64,000 nt of DNA from Dimorphilus gyrociliatus (taxonomy: Eukaryota > Annelida > Polychaeta > Dinophilidae): the NCBI GenBank assembly GCA_904063045.1, contig CAJFCJ010000009.1, forward strand, positions 1,034,942-1,098,941, written 5' to 3'. Below, one piece after another: positions 1-11,306 of the stretch. Both the position numbers and the translations under genes were made by a program. Position 1 is the first letter of the stretch. Each line of letters opens with the position of its first letter. The notes beneath the pieces were generated by a model. It was not told where the DNA came from. It did not search any database and was given only the letters and a program-made list of their open reading frames with translations.

Positions 1-35
1 GCCCTCTCAATCAATTTTTGTATTATATGTTATAG

Positions 36-725
36 GTATTCATGGATTTACCATCAACAAAAGGCTATTTACAGAGCCGATTTATTCAGACGAACAAGGA
101 AGAAGTGTCTGTCCTGTTTGTCATACCACTCGAAAAGAGCCTGTTGAAGATGATCCTGGTTTTGTTAGGTTCATACAACTAACTTGAAACTTCAAGCATT
201 TTTTTAAAAAAATTAATGTACAGAGTCAGCATTCCTCGTTCCACACTAGAACAAGCTTATCGATTCCGTCCTCGAGCCAAAGGTTATTATGAAGGGACTG
301 ATTCTTGCTCTTTGGCCGCGGTAAGTTCAATTCTAAAGTCAATTTACGTTATATATATACAGTATATTTAAATCTTTTAGCATTGCCAAACTGGATGGGA
401 AATCTGTCAACCACATATTAAAAAGCCGCCTTCGAATTTGGATTTAAAATATTCTAAGAGAAATCCTGGAGATTTTGTAACTATTGTTTATGCATATAAA
501 TTTATATATATATACTGCGTATAAATTTTCTCTGAAATTTAACTAAATATTTACTTGTAGACCGTCGCAGACGTGGAAAAAATTGCACAAAGTCATAGCA
601 GACGCTCTAGATTGACAGATGAACTCTTGGGAAAAGCCCATTCATTCCGTTTGGAACAAAATGGTAGAGAAGATAAAGAACATTTGAGTTTTAGCGGTGT
701 CTCAACAAGATACCCTGTTTTCTAG
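36..725 (+). CDS. 3' part of an unrecognised Cys/His-containing protein
   Basis: Four coding exons are readable (36-168, 234-320, 381-476, 561-725). They are joined by GT-AG introns of 60-84 bp with frames that match across each junction, and end in TAG. The first exons lie left of the window, so the N-terminus is missing. The visible 160 residues contain CPVCH near the start, then a basic stretch with YRFRPRAKGYY, then HCQTGWEICQPH, so there are several Cys/His residues that could bind a metal. The C-terminal tail is basic and hydrophilic with no membrane segment. The short basic style resembles small ciliary or sperm microtubule-associated proteins, but I do not recognise a family and assign no function. 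It runs tail to tail with TMEM41A. Confidence 0.6.
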
Positions 726-1027
726 TTATTATTTGTTTCTATTTCAATTTGTTCTTTAAGTTTGAAACATAGACTGTTAATTCTCCATAATTTTTCTCTT
801 GAGAGATCTTCTATATTTATCTCCATATTTTTTTATTATCTCAGCTCAATCCTATTGTGCGATTCAGTGATACTTTTTATACAGGTATAAATCTGAGAAA
901 TTTATGGCTTGCGAATTTTTAATCTGAAAAATAAATGATCACCTCTTAAATCTATTCATGAAAAATTTATAATGAAATGAAGATTTAATTTTACTAAATG
1001 TGCTTTAAGCGTATATTTCGTAGAGTA
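726..1027. other. convergent gap between the 36-725 gene and TMEM41A
   Basis: This AT-rich 302-bp interval must hold both 3' UTRs. A TTTATT at 832-837 reads AATAAA on the minus strand and could be the TMEM41A polyadenylation signal. An AATAAA near 929 could serve the plus-strand gene. No ORF of note is present. Confidence 0.4.
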
Positions 1028-2333
<1,306 letters not shown>

Positions 2334-2962
2334 TTCTGAATTTGAGACTAATTGAAGTAAGAGACCACGTCAGTATTGCAGTGACGTTCGAATCTGATAC
2401 TGATACAATTGAGCGATATTTGGGAGGAGTTACGAATTAGTTTTTATTGAAGGATCAACAATTTTTTAATACTTTTTTTTTCATGAAAGCAAAAAAATTA
2501 AATTAAATAATTTTTGTTTTTAAAATATCATATATCAGAAAGAAATAAAGTCAAAAAGAGAAAATTTAATAACAGCAAAGTGTACTCCTAGTTTAGCTGT
2601 CTGCTAAAAGTATGGTTTCATCTCTTAAAACGATCTTAAGAATTCCACGCAAAATTTGGAAAAGTTAAAAAGTTCATCGAATTTTAGGTTTCGGGTTTCT
2701 AATATTCAAAAAGAGTACTTTAGATCAGGGCAAAGATTAGCTTATTGAAAATGTGTGCAACTGAATACGCTTGCATGCAACTCAAAAATAGTTTGTAATT
2801 GTAGTGTATTCATTCACTTTCAATTGAAATGTAAACGATCATATGTTGAAATTTTCCAAAAAATAGGACTTAGCGCATATAATTGTTGCATAATTCATAC
2901 AAAACAATTTAAACCATATTTTAATTTTTTATCTATTATTTACCGTGCTCTAAAGTCTATTT
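2334..2962. other. intergenic DNA between TMEM41A and TKT
   Basis: This interval lies 5' of TMEM41A and 3' of transketolase, both on the minus strand. It is AT-rich with homopolymer runs near 2470-2520. The 72-codon plus-strand ORF inside it has no recognisable content and looks like chance. I see no other feature. Confidence 0.4.
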
Positions 2963-5860
2963 TTATAGTTTAATTAAGCCTGTGACCCCATCAACAATAC
3001 ATCTGGCAGAAATTCCAAACTTGTCCAGAAGTTCATCAGCCTTTCCTGATCTTGGTAGGCCTGTTACTGCCAAGATCTTAACAACAACATCTTTTTCTTC
3101 AGACAAAGCAGCCGAAACGGCTTCTCCAATACCTCCTTGAGGGTAATGGTCTTCAACGGTGAGGACTTTTCCTCCAGTAGACTTTGCGCAATCAGCAAGA
3201 GTTTGCTTATCGATTGGCTTAATAGTAAATGGATCCACTAATCTGACATTAATTCCATTGGCTGCAAGCTGTGTTTAAATTTTAAAGATAAAAATATCTT
3301 AATACAAATACTATCATAAAAACCTGATCAGCAGCCTTCACTGCCTCGACCATAGTTACTCCCGATGCGACGATTGTTACTTGATCAATATTTGATTGAC
3401 GAACGATCTTTGCTTTTCCAACTTCGAATGTTTCATCATTTTTGTATAAGACAGGAAAGTTTGGTCGGCTAGTTCTAATAAAGCAAATACCCTTTGTATT
3501 TGCAGCCAATTCAACAGCTCTCTCAGTTGAAACAGCATCGCTAGGATAGAAAACAGTCGAACCGGAAACTGCTCTAAACATAGCCAAGTCTTCTAAAGCC
3601 ATCTGAGAAGGTCCATCTTCTCCGATTGAGATACCAGCATGAGAGCCGGCAAAGTTAACATTTGTCATAGAGAGAGCTCCCATTCTGATTTGATCGTAAG
3701 CTCTGGAGAGGAAAGCTGCAAAAGTAGAAACAAAAGCAACTGTTCTGTCGCGAGTAGCGCAACCCATGGCTACACCGACGAGATTTTGTTCAGCAATGTA
3801 GCATTCAATAAATCGTTCTGGAAAAGCTTCTCGAAACTTCAGAGAGAAGGTTGAATTCTTAGTATCACCATCCAGGGCAACAACGTGTTTAGAGTTTTTG
3901 CCGATCTTAGCCAAAGCTGTTCCATAGGCAGCTCTAGTGGCAACTTTTTGCCCGATCTCATAGTTGGGACTATCAGATAGCCTAATGTTGCTTATGTCAT
4001 TGTGAGGAACTTGCATAGTTGGTGTAGCAGGATAAATACCGTGAGGTCCAGAATTGATGATATTCTTTTTGATAACCTCTAGTGCTTCTGCACTTTTTGC
4101 ACCGATTGGTTTGCCATGCCAGTTGTCTTCATCTTCAATACCATTTATTCCCTTGCCTTTAAGGGTTTTAGCGATGATACAAGTTGGTTTATCCTCTGTA
4201 GTACGAGCCTCATGCAAAGCCTTACATAAGGATTCAACGCAATGTCCATCAACAACATGAGTTTTCCATCTAAGGAATTTTTATTATTATAAAATAAGTT
4301 TTAGAAGTAAATTCTTTAAGCTTACCCAAAGCTTTCTAATCGTCTTTGGTAGACTGCTACGTCATGTCCAAAGGCCGTAGCTTCACTTTGACCAAGTCTA
4401 TTAACATCAAAGATAGCAACCAAGTTGTCCAATTTATTATTGCTTGCGAAAGCCAAGGCCTCCCAAATCGAACCTTCAGCACTCTCTCCATCACCGATGA
4501 CACAATAAACGCGATAACTATTAGAAACATTAACGATCAGAAGGTCGCTTTTAAATCAGCAGATGATTTGAGATAAGATCACTTACTCGGCCTTATCCCA
4601 GTACTTTCCTGTGTATGCCATGCCGGCAGCACAAGACAATCCTTGACCCAGTGATCCTGTTGCGACATCAACGAAATTCAAACGAGGAGTAGGATGACCT
4701 GATGAAGTCAAATTGTACAATAATTGAAGAAACATTAATATTGTGTGAATTATATTATGCATAAAAATGGAGAAAAAAAGAAATTAGTACCTTCCAAATC
4801 AGAGTCGATCTTTCTCAAGTTCAAGAGATCTGAAGTTGGGAAAAGGCCAGCTTCAGCCCAAGCACCATACAAGATTGGGGCAGCGTGACCCTGTTTGAGG
4901 ACAATATGTTTAAAGTGTGCGCGATTATGACTAATTACAGTCAAAAAAAGCCCTTGAGCAGTGAAAATGACCTTTTCTCATATTCTGAATAACAATCTAT
5001 TTATTTAAAGGCGAAGTCAAGTCGCATCACTTCGCTGTTCACAAATTATATTTATATAAACTGATTTCTTTTATAATTTTAACTAAAAAAGCCTTTGGAA
5101 AGGCTGCAGATGTCTTCACTATTTGACAGATATACAAGACGGTTCTTTTAATAACTTATCAGCTGTCACTTTCTTAAGAGAAGTTAGGTTCAAATTTCAC
5201 CTATTACCCAAGAGGCTCCAAGATATTAAAAAATACATACTTTAGACAATACAAATCTGTCATTAGACGGACTGCGGGGATCATCTACTCGGTACTTCAT
5301 TGTATGGAAAAAGAGGACAGACATAATTTCGGCCATAGAACAGCATGATGTTGGATGTCTGAAAAATTATATAATATGTTACATAAAATGTTCAATCTGT
5401 TTATATGCTATTCATAATTCTTTGTTGAATAGTCATATGAGAAAATCAGGCCTATTGCTTCAAATCTATCGATAATAGTCTATTAATTTATCTAGGTAAA
5501 TGTGCTTAACTGTGTATTTGAAAAAGTATATAATTATTTTCCACATATCTAATTTCTTCGAAAACAAAAATTTGCTTCCACAAGTAAGCAAATCTCACAG
5601 GGGTATGTTCGAATTGTCAGACGAATTAAATGTATTTTGGCTGGAAAGAAGTTTTGAAGCCGACAGCGTATAAAAAGTAATGGCTCTTCGCCGGTCTCTC
5701 AAGAGCATAAAAAGTACAAATTGATTTCAATTATCAAATTAGCCATATCTTACCCCGAATTACTAGCGTTCGTTGATTCAATAGAATGAATACGTAGCTT
5801 GTTAGCTATGTCTTTTAAAGTTTGCACGGTTTTCGAGTCGGGACGGTGATAATCGGCCAT
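2963..5860 (-). CDS. TKT: transketolase
   Basis: Thiamine-diphosphate enzyme of the non-oxidative pentose phosphate pathway, cytosolic. Seven minus-strand exons (5754-5860, 5241-5358, 4791-4890, 4587-4698, 4326-4517, 3324-4269, 2963-3268) encode 626 residues, essentially the animal length of about 623. Visible motifs include [11 protein letters not shown] with the substrate-side His near residue 37, [10 protein letters not shown], the GDGESAEGS ThDP/metal motif, [13 protein letters not shown], the catalytic Glu region [46 protein letters not shown], and a C-terminal [13 protein letters not shown] segment. The start ATG sits in AAGATGGCCGA and is preceded by two CACGTG boxes (5877-5882, 5967-5972), which suggests where regulation acts. 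Introns are 55-395 bp. Nothing essential is missing. Confidence 0.96.
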
Positions 5861-5876
5861 CTTGTCGGAAAGTGAG

Positions 5877-5882
5877 CACGTG
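5877..5882. promoter_or_regulatory. CACGTG E-box, proximal, upstream of TKT
   Basis: Perfect palindromic bHLH-ZIP site in the context GCACGTGA, 17 bp before the TKT ATG on the minus strand. A second copy lies at 5967-5972. USF, MiT/TFE and Myc/Mondo-class factors bind such cores. The assignment as a functional site is inference. Confidence 0.4.
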
Positions 5883-5966
5883 ATTGTTTTCAACGTTCGA
5901 CTTGCTTGTACAGTAGCGGCATCTGACGAGATCGATCACCTTGAAGGCCTACAAGTGTACTTAAAA

Positions 5967-5972
5967 CACGTG
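5967..5972. promoter_or_regulatory. CACGTG E-box, distal, upstream of TKT
   Basis: Second perfect CACGTG, in the context ACACGTGA, with the same 3' A flank as the first copy. The start-to-start spacing is 90 bp, not the 17 bp of a classical carbohydrate response element, so a direct ChoRE claim is not justified. Confidence 0.35.
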
Positions 5973-6460
5973 AAAGATCAGTCTTACGTTTCTGTTTTGT
6001 ATAGAATTATTTAAATCAAATGGATACATTTTCATTTATATTTAGCACATTTATATATAAGATTTTTATGTACTTGAAAAACGTCAATTTCTTTTTTTGC
6101 TGTTGTAAATACTAAGATAAAAATAACAAAATGCACTAATTTCTTTAAATGTAAAATTTGATTACATAGAGAATTTAGACATTTGATGACACTTGAAAAA
6201 GTCTGTTTTATTATTAGATAAAATATTCTACTTTTTTGACCTTAACGATAAATTTCATAAAGAGAAAAAAAGAGTAATAAACTTGCAGTACCAGCCTGTC
6301 TACCACTTAAAAAAACAAGCTATTTTATATACATTTTGATATAAACAGTTAGCTAACAAAAATATTTATTGATTCTTAAACAAGATAGCTATTTTAAACT
6401 TAAAAAAGTTATTTTCTGACTTTCCCTAAGTGTGTTAAAAAAAAGTGCAGTCCAAGTAAG

Positions 6461-9400
6461 CTATTCAAGTGATACGTAAGAAACCTTCGAGGCTAGTTCT
6501 TGAATTTCTTCGTCACTGCTATAATCTTTATTAACGGCGCTAACTATTCTTTTAATAACAACCTCTGCTGCAAAATTTCTTTGTTTTCTCTCATTTTCTT
6601 CCATCAATTTTGCATAGCTATCAAATACTGATAAAGTATCCAACACAGCTTCTAGAACTATTTTGCATGCTTCTCTATCACGATACCAATCAGATTTTTG
6701 AGTATCACAATTAAGAGCTTTTACGTAATATTGGAGAGCCTGATAAAAAGAATAATTTTATTAGTGGATTCATTGTTTGAAGATTTATCAACAAACCCGA
6801 TCTACGTCTACAGCTGAATCAGATACACTAAGTAGGAGTTCACCGTATTTTCGCCAAACTAATCCATCAGTGGTAACCTTTGAGATCAGCCGTCCGAATA
6901 AAACAGCCAACTTTGGTATGTAGTTGCTAGCCTGCTTTCCCGATTTGGTGGGTAACTTTTCAATGGCTGCCCGAACCAAAATAACCAGAACTCCAGTGTC
7001 CACATAGCCTGAAGAAATAAAAGAAATCGGGCTTTTTCAACAAAGTAAAAATCATAACTTACGTTCTTTTAAATCAAGAAGACGATTCCATGCTGTAATT
7101 GCCCAATCAAATTCACTGACATCAGTTGCAACCCACAGCATATTCTCCCAAAGTCTCCAATTCTCATAGTCACATTTAATCGCTTCTTGTAAAGCTGAGA
7201 AAGCTCGATCTCTGCTCGAAAGTATATAAGTTAGTTAATCGGAAATGCCATATAATTCACAACATTGTCTACTTACTTTTTTTTTAAGCGTATATAACAA
7301 TTTGTCAAATTGGCCCACGCCTCAAAATTCTATAGAAAAAACAAAACATGACAGTAAATAATTGACATAAATTACTCATTTCATTCAAATGTCACACGAC
7401 AAACGCCTTTGTCAATAGGCTGCCAGCTGACGAGTTTACCATATAATAGAAGCTTAATAGCTAATTGTCATTCGTTTTACAATCGTTAATTGTTCTTACA
7501 CAACTATGAATCCGTATAGAACTCGTATGGCCGCCCATCCTCATCCTGAAGCACTTGGTGAGGACAGACCAACAAATGTCATTAAGTTTGTTAAAGATTT
7601 GCGACGAGCAATGTCTCACATTGACGATGATTTAGAAAAGTTGACATGGTATTATAATGACGCTAAAAGAAAATTGGATCGATTGGAAAACTCAACGAGA
7701 TCAATTCCGGCTCAAAGATTGCAACGAGTAAAGTTTCAATTAGCTTGGATAGAGATTATACAAGACAGTCTTCGAACGTATGCAATCGAAAAATTTGTTC
7801 AACCAGCTTGGGAAATACTCATAAGAAATGGTCCACAGCATTTACATTTTTTAGATTACGTCTTTGCTCAATACGGACAATTTCGTCAAACTCGGTGGGA
7901 TGTTAATTTACGCCAAGTAATCATTACAACAAATTAGAGACTTACATCTGAATCAATCTGTACGCAAGTTCGAAATGCTCTAGATCCCTCTTCAAACTCT
8001 TCACTCGCCATACAGGCGCAACCATATGAAAACCAAACTCCTACCTAAAAAAATAAGATATATTATATATACATATAGATTGAGAATTCATTGCATTACG
8101 ATTTATGAAGTGAATATAAGTTTATTTTATTCAAACCTGAAGAAAGTTTATATTCAATGCTTTCTTAAAACAGTCTAAAGATTCCTTAAATTTTCGCCTA
8201 TGTACTCGTAATAAGGCTAAATTTCTCATTGCTCTCGCTAGCTTTCCATTGGACATTTCCCAAGCTTTGAGATAGTGCTCTTCCTCATTTGTTACCTGTA
8301 AATCAAATCGCAGAGTTTATAAGTAAAGAGAATTAAAGAATTAGTAGAGAATCATATAAAAGAATATTACATCTCCAAGAAAACTATACAATAATGGGGT
8401 TTCTTCCTCTTCTAAGCATTTCCTAATAATCTCTTCGGCCTTTAGATTCAAAGTTAAATTTAATTGTTCAGCTAACTGCTATTTAAGAGATTCATACCTT
8501 TCCAACTCTACCCATTTTCTGATAAGTTTTTATAGCATCTTCCCAGAGTTCTAATCTTATAAAAACATCCAAAGCTGCATTAGTAGAGCCAAGTTGAAGG
8601 AAAAAGTAGGCTAGCTCTTTCTGTTCAATAATAATTAGTCAGAAACATTAAAATTCAAAGAAAAGCCTTTACCTCAACTTCCCATATTGGAGGTAAATTT
8701 AAACAATAGACATAATGTAATCTGCTCTCCCAATCTGTCTCTTCTGAAGCTTTCAAATATTGGCTGACTAGATGCTAATAATATATAAACAAAGAGATAT
8801 TATCGTTTATATATATTATAGTAAGGGCTTACTTCTAGTTGGGCTATACTGCGCTCGACTCTTCTCATAGAATCACTCTCCCAATCGGTTCGCATTAAGA
8901 GGGCTTTATATTGGACAGCCCAGCATGATGGTGACTTTAAAACTCTTTGAACATAAGCCAAGCATTCTTCCTTGATAATATCGCCTTGGCCTTCCCTCAC
9001 TTTCCGATGATTAAAGCTTTAACAGTAAAACAATTTAGATAATAATAGTATAAATTAACAATATTTCACCATAATCCTAAAATTACAGCAGATTCGTGCG
9101 GTTTCAAATTGATGTCTCCACCATACTCTTTTTCATTCTCCAATAGATTCATTTTATCAAGCACAGCTTCATCATTTAATTGGCAGTCTATGGGTAAGGC
9201 ACTTAGATCAATTACAGGCATATTATCTTCGTCATCATCGGATAATCTTTTTATTTTTAGCACCAACTGAGATTTCTCACTAGTTTGAAATCTGGTACGT
9301 TTACCCATTACACCTATAATATCATAAAATATGACGTTAAAATGAATGAAAGATTATGTTAAGTAAATTAACGATATACCTGTGAGTTCACATTTCAAAC

Positions 9401-10464
9401 CACTCTGTTTTACAGCTTCCATAAAATTCTCTCTTGCTAAGCTAGACTCATAATAGAAATATTCTAAATAGCCGATTTGTAAGAGACAATTAACTTTTAA
9501 AACTTTGGGAATTAAATCGCTTTTAAATCTTTCCGAGAAAGCTTCGACGCACTCTTTGAAAATAGATTTTAAACTTGCTGATCTCTCCTCTAATAGAGCT
9601 TGATGAGCTCTAACGTATCGCAACCTAGATACAAATGGAAGCTGAAAACGTTTGATATAGATTATTAAAGGCAGTTAGTATCGGCAATGTTTTCAAATTG
9701 ACAAATTAATTACCAATAAAAGGCTAGATGAATCCTTAAGCTCCACAAATATTATTCTCGCTAGATATAAATATTCGGGGGCGTAGCACAACTTATAAGC
9801 TGTTTGTCCATCAATCCCCAAAGCATTGACAGCATTTTTACGAAATATCTGAAAATGAAAATTTTTATTAAAATTTAATTATATATCATATTATAAAAAG
9901 GTAACAGTTACGTTTAGGTTAATACTTTGCAACTGAGGTTTTAATTTGAATAATAGCTTATTCTCATCGCATCTTGGTCCTGTCCAATTGTTTTTTGTGA
10001 ATAATTTCAAGGCTGTATTTCCCACATCATGCAGCTGAACTTTACTTTAAGAAAAGAAAACAATACATTCTTAAGAATAACTATGGGATGTATAATAGCT
10101 ACATAGTAAAGCTTTCCATCTCATTAGTACATTGCTGGAGTTTCGAAGCTGCATTTTTTAAGATAACTTCTCTAAATTCCTCTGTACTTTCGTTCTTTAT
10201 TCCCTCAAATAAATAGGATACTTCCTCAGATGCCAAAAACTCAACGTTTTTACCCGTATTTTCAAAATTGTCTATAAATAATTGAAAATTATTAGATTAT
10301 CGCTCAACTTATGGTGAGAATTACTTTTGTCAGACAAATCCATTAGGCTGTTTAAGTTGTATGTTACGATAATATCAAAAAAACTCTTAACAATTATCAC
10401 AGAAATAAGTTTTTTAGAGTTAACAAGTGCAAAACCGAAGAGCAATGGATTGAATTTCAACCAT
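6461..10464 (-). CDS. TTC27: TTC27, tetratricopeptide repeat protein 27
   Basis: Seventeen minus-strand exons: 10436-10464, 10325-10347, 10103-10271, 9912-10044, 9714-9848, 9380-9641, 9070-9313, 8833-9016, 8673-8774, 8498-8620, 8371-8439, 8137-8295, 7946-8044, 7277-7329, 7063-7211, 6797-7008, 6461-6739. They give 807 residues, near the family's usual 840. Recognisable blocks are FTKNNWTGPRCD, MGKRTRFQTSEKSQL, a TPR array in the C-terminal half (LGSTNAALDVFIRLELWEDA, VGVWFSYGCACMASEEF, NFEAWANLTNCYIRLK, NWRLWENMLWV) and LVILVRAAIEK. The TPR solenoid implies a scaffold role; the molecular function of TTC27 is poorly defined. The first two tiny exons are inferred (donor CG|GTTTTG, acceptor AACAG|C) because they restore a family-like N-terminus. 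Otherwise translation would begin at 10343. The unusually long intron 7330-7945 holds another gene on the opposite strand. Confidence 0.9.
7506..7937 (+). CDS. intronless nested gene, unrecognised 143-residue protein
   Basis: An uninterrupted ATG-to-TAG reading frame lies wholly inside the 616-bp TTC27 intron (7330-7945), on the opposite strand. Its stop codon ends 8 bp before the next TTC27 exon, so any 3' UTR must overlap TTC27 coding sequence in antisense. The protein is soluble, helical and charged: HPHPEALGED near the N-terminus, then a heptad-like segment around residues 27-62 (VIKFVKDLRRA through DDLEKLTWYYNDAKRKLDRLE), then a Trp-containing C-terminal half (FQLAWIEIIQDSLRTY, FVQPAWEILI, FAQYGQF). 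The amino-acid mix is not the low-complexity Ile/Phe/Lys/Asn typical of chance ORFs here, and surrounding introns average about 60 bp, which supports a real gene. I do not recognise the family. Confidence 0.7.
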   Translation: MNPYRTRMAAHPHPEALGEDRPTNVIKFVKDLRRAMSHIDDDLEKLTWYYNDAKRKLDRLENSTRSIPAQRLQRVKFQLAWIEIIQDSLRTYAIEKFVQPAWEILIRNGPQHLHFLDYVFAQYGQFRQTRWDVNLRQVIITTN

Positions 10465-11306
10465 GTGTTTTCTTTCGTAAAAAATAGAAAGATTTCGTAT
10501 CATGCAGAATTAAACTTCCGGTTTCAACGCGCGTTTATTTAAAATCCAATATGAAACTTAATAACAATAGCTTTTAGATTCTGATAGGCATATTGTAGAT
10601 CAACCACAAACTATAAAACAGACTATATATGAGTTTTTTTTATGGAATTCGAGTACCCTTAAAATACTTAGACTAAAAAAGCTACATTGATATTTCTGTT
10701 GATAAATCTAATTACAGTTGACTACTTATAAGTTTATTTTTAGACAAGATGTATTTTTAAATTAGCAAATGTCGCGACTCAGAGTAATATAGAGAAAGAT
10801 CAAATTTCTCATCATGCGCTCGCTGTGGGTTTTCTTTGAAGTCTCATAGCTATTTTCTAATTGACTGTCCATTCAGAGTAAAAACTATCAATCAAATACG
10901 AGAATTATGAAAGAGAAAGTTATTTATCAAATAAAAATGAGCTATTCTCTTCTCTGTTTTAATCTTCGACAACAAAGATTTGCTGAAGGTCTATATTTAA
11001 AGTGTAACAAATTATGCAACATCAACGCCGTCTAGTGTGACAACGAGCACTTCAACCTCTTTAGACGGCTGCTCTCCAAAGAGAATTGAAATAATGAAGT
11101 GTCGATATGATATGGTATTTCTTTTTATTTCTGTATAGTGTAATGTTATTTCTGAGTATACCATGGAAAATTAAATAATATATACTACTGTATATGTATA
11201 CGTTTTAGATATTAAGGAAACATAATCCAGTGCCGTTGTGAACGTTCTTGCTATTCTAAGAAAAGAGCATCAATCAATAGACTTCCCCTTTGTACAAATA
11301 AGGATT
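10465..11306. other. divergent promoter region between TTC27 and the protocadherin
   Basis: The gene starts face away from each other across 842 bp. An ACTTCCGGT (10514-10522; ACCGGAAGT on the TTC27 strand, a perfect ETS-type site) lies 50 bp upstream of the TTC27 ATG. Near the protocadherin side, around 11180-11201, a TATACTACTGTATATGTATAC string belongs to the recurring AT-rich element described in the findings. An in-frame GTG at 11238 extends the cadherin frame upstream, but the ATG at 11307 is preferred. Confidence 0.45.
10514..10522 (-). promoter_or_regulatory. ETS-type site ACCGGAAGT upstream of TTC27
   Basis: On the minus strand this reads ACCGGAAGT, the consensus ETS/GABP core. The same nine bases occur at 15967-15975 ahead of RAD54L2. 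The position just upstream of a housekeeping start is typical. Function is inferred. Confidence 0.45.

Larger units (their letters stand above)
5861..6460. other. TKT promoter region and TTC27 3' flank
   Basis: The right side of TKT carries two CACGTG E-boxes within about 110 bp of its start codon. From about 6000 to 6460 the DNA is plain AT-rich sequence. A TTTATT at 6365-6370 (AATAAA on the minus strand), about 90 bp past the TTC27 stop codon, may be that gene's polyadenylation signal. No gene is seen. Confidence 0.4.

Noticed and set aside
3639-4260. Plus-strand ORFs across transketolase
   Set aside because: Antisense shadows of a strongly conserved TKT exon.
11238-11306. Upstream extension of the protocadherin frame from a GTG
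   Set aside because: Non-ATG start; the ATG at 11307 begins a good signal peptide, while the extension would bury it.
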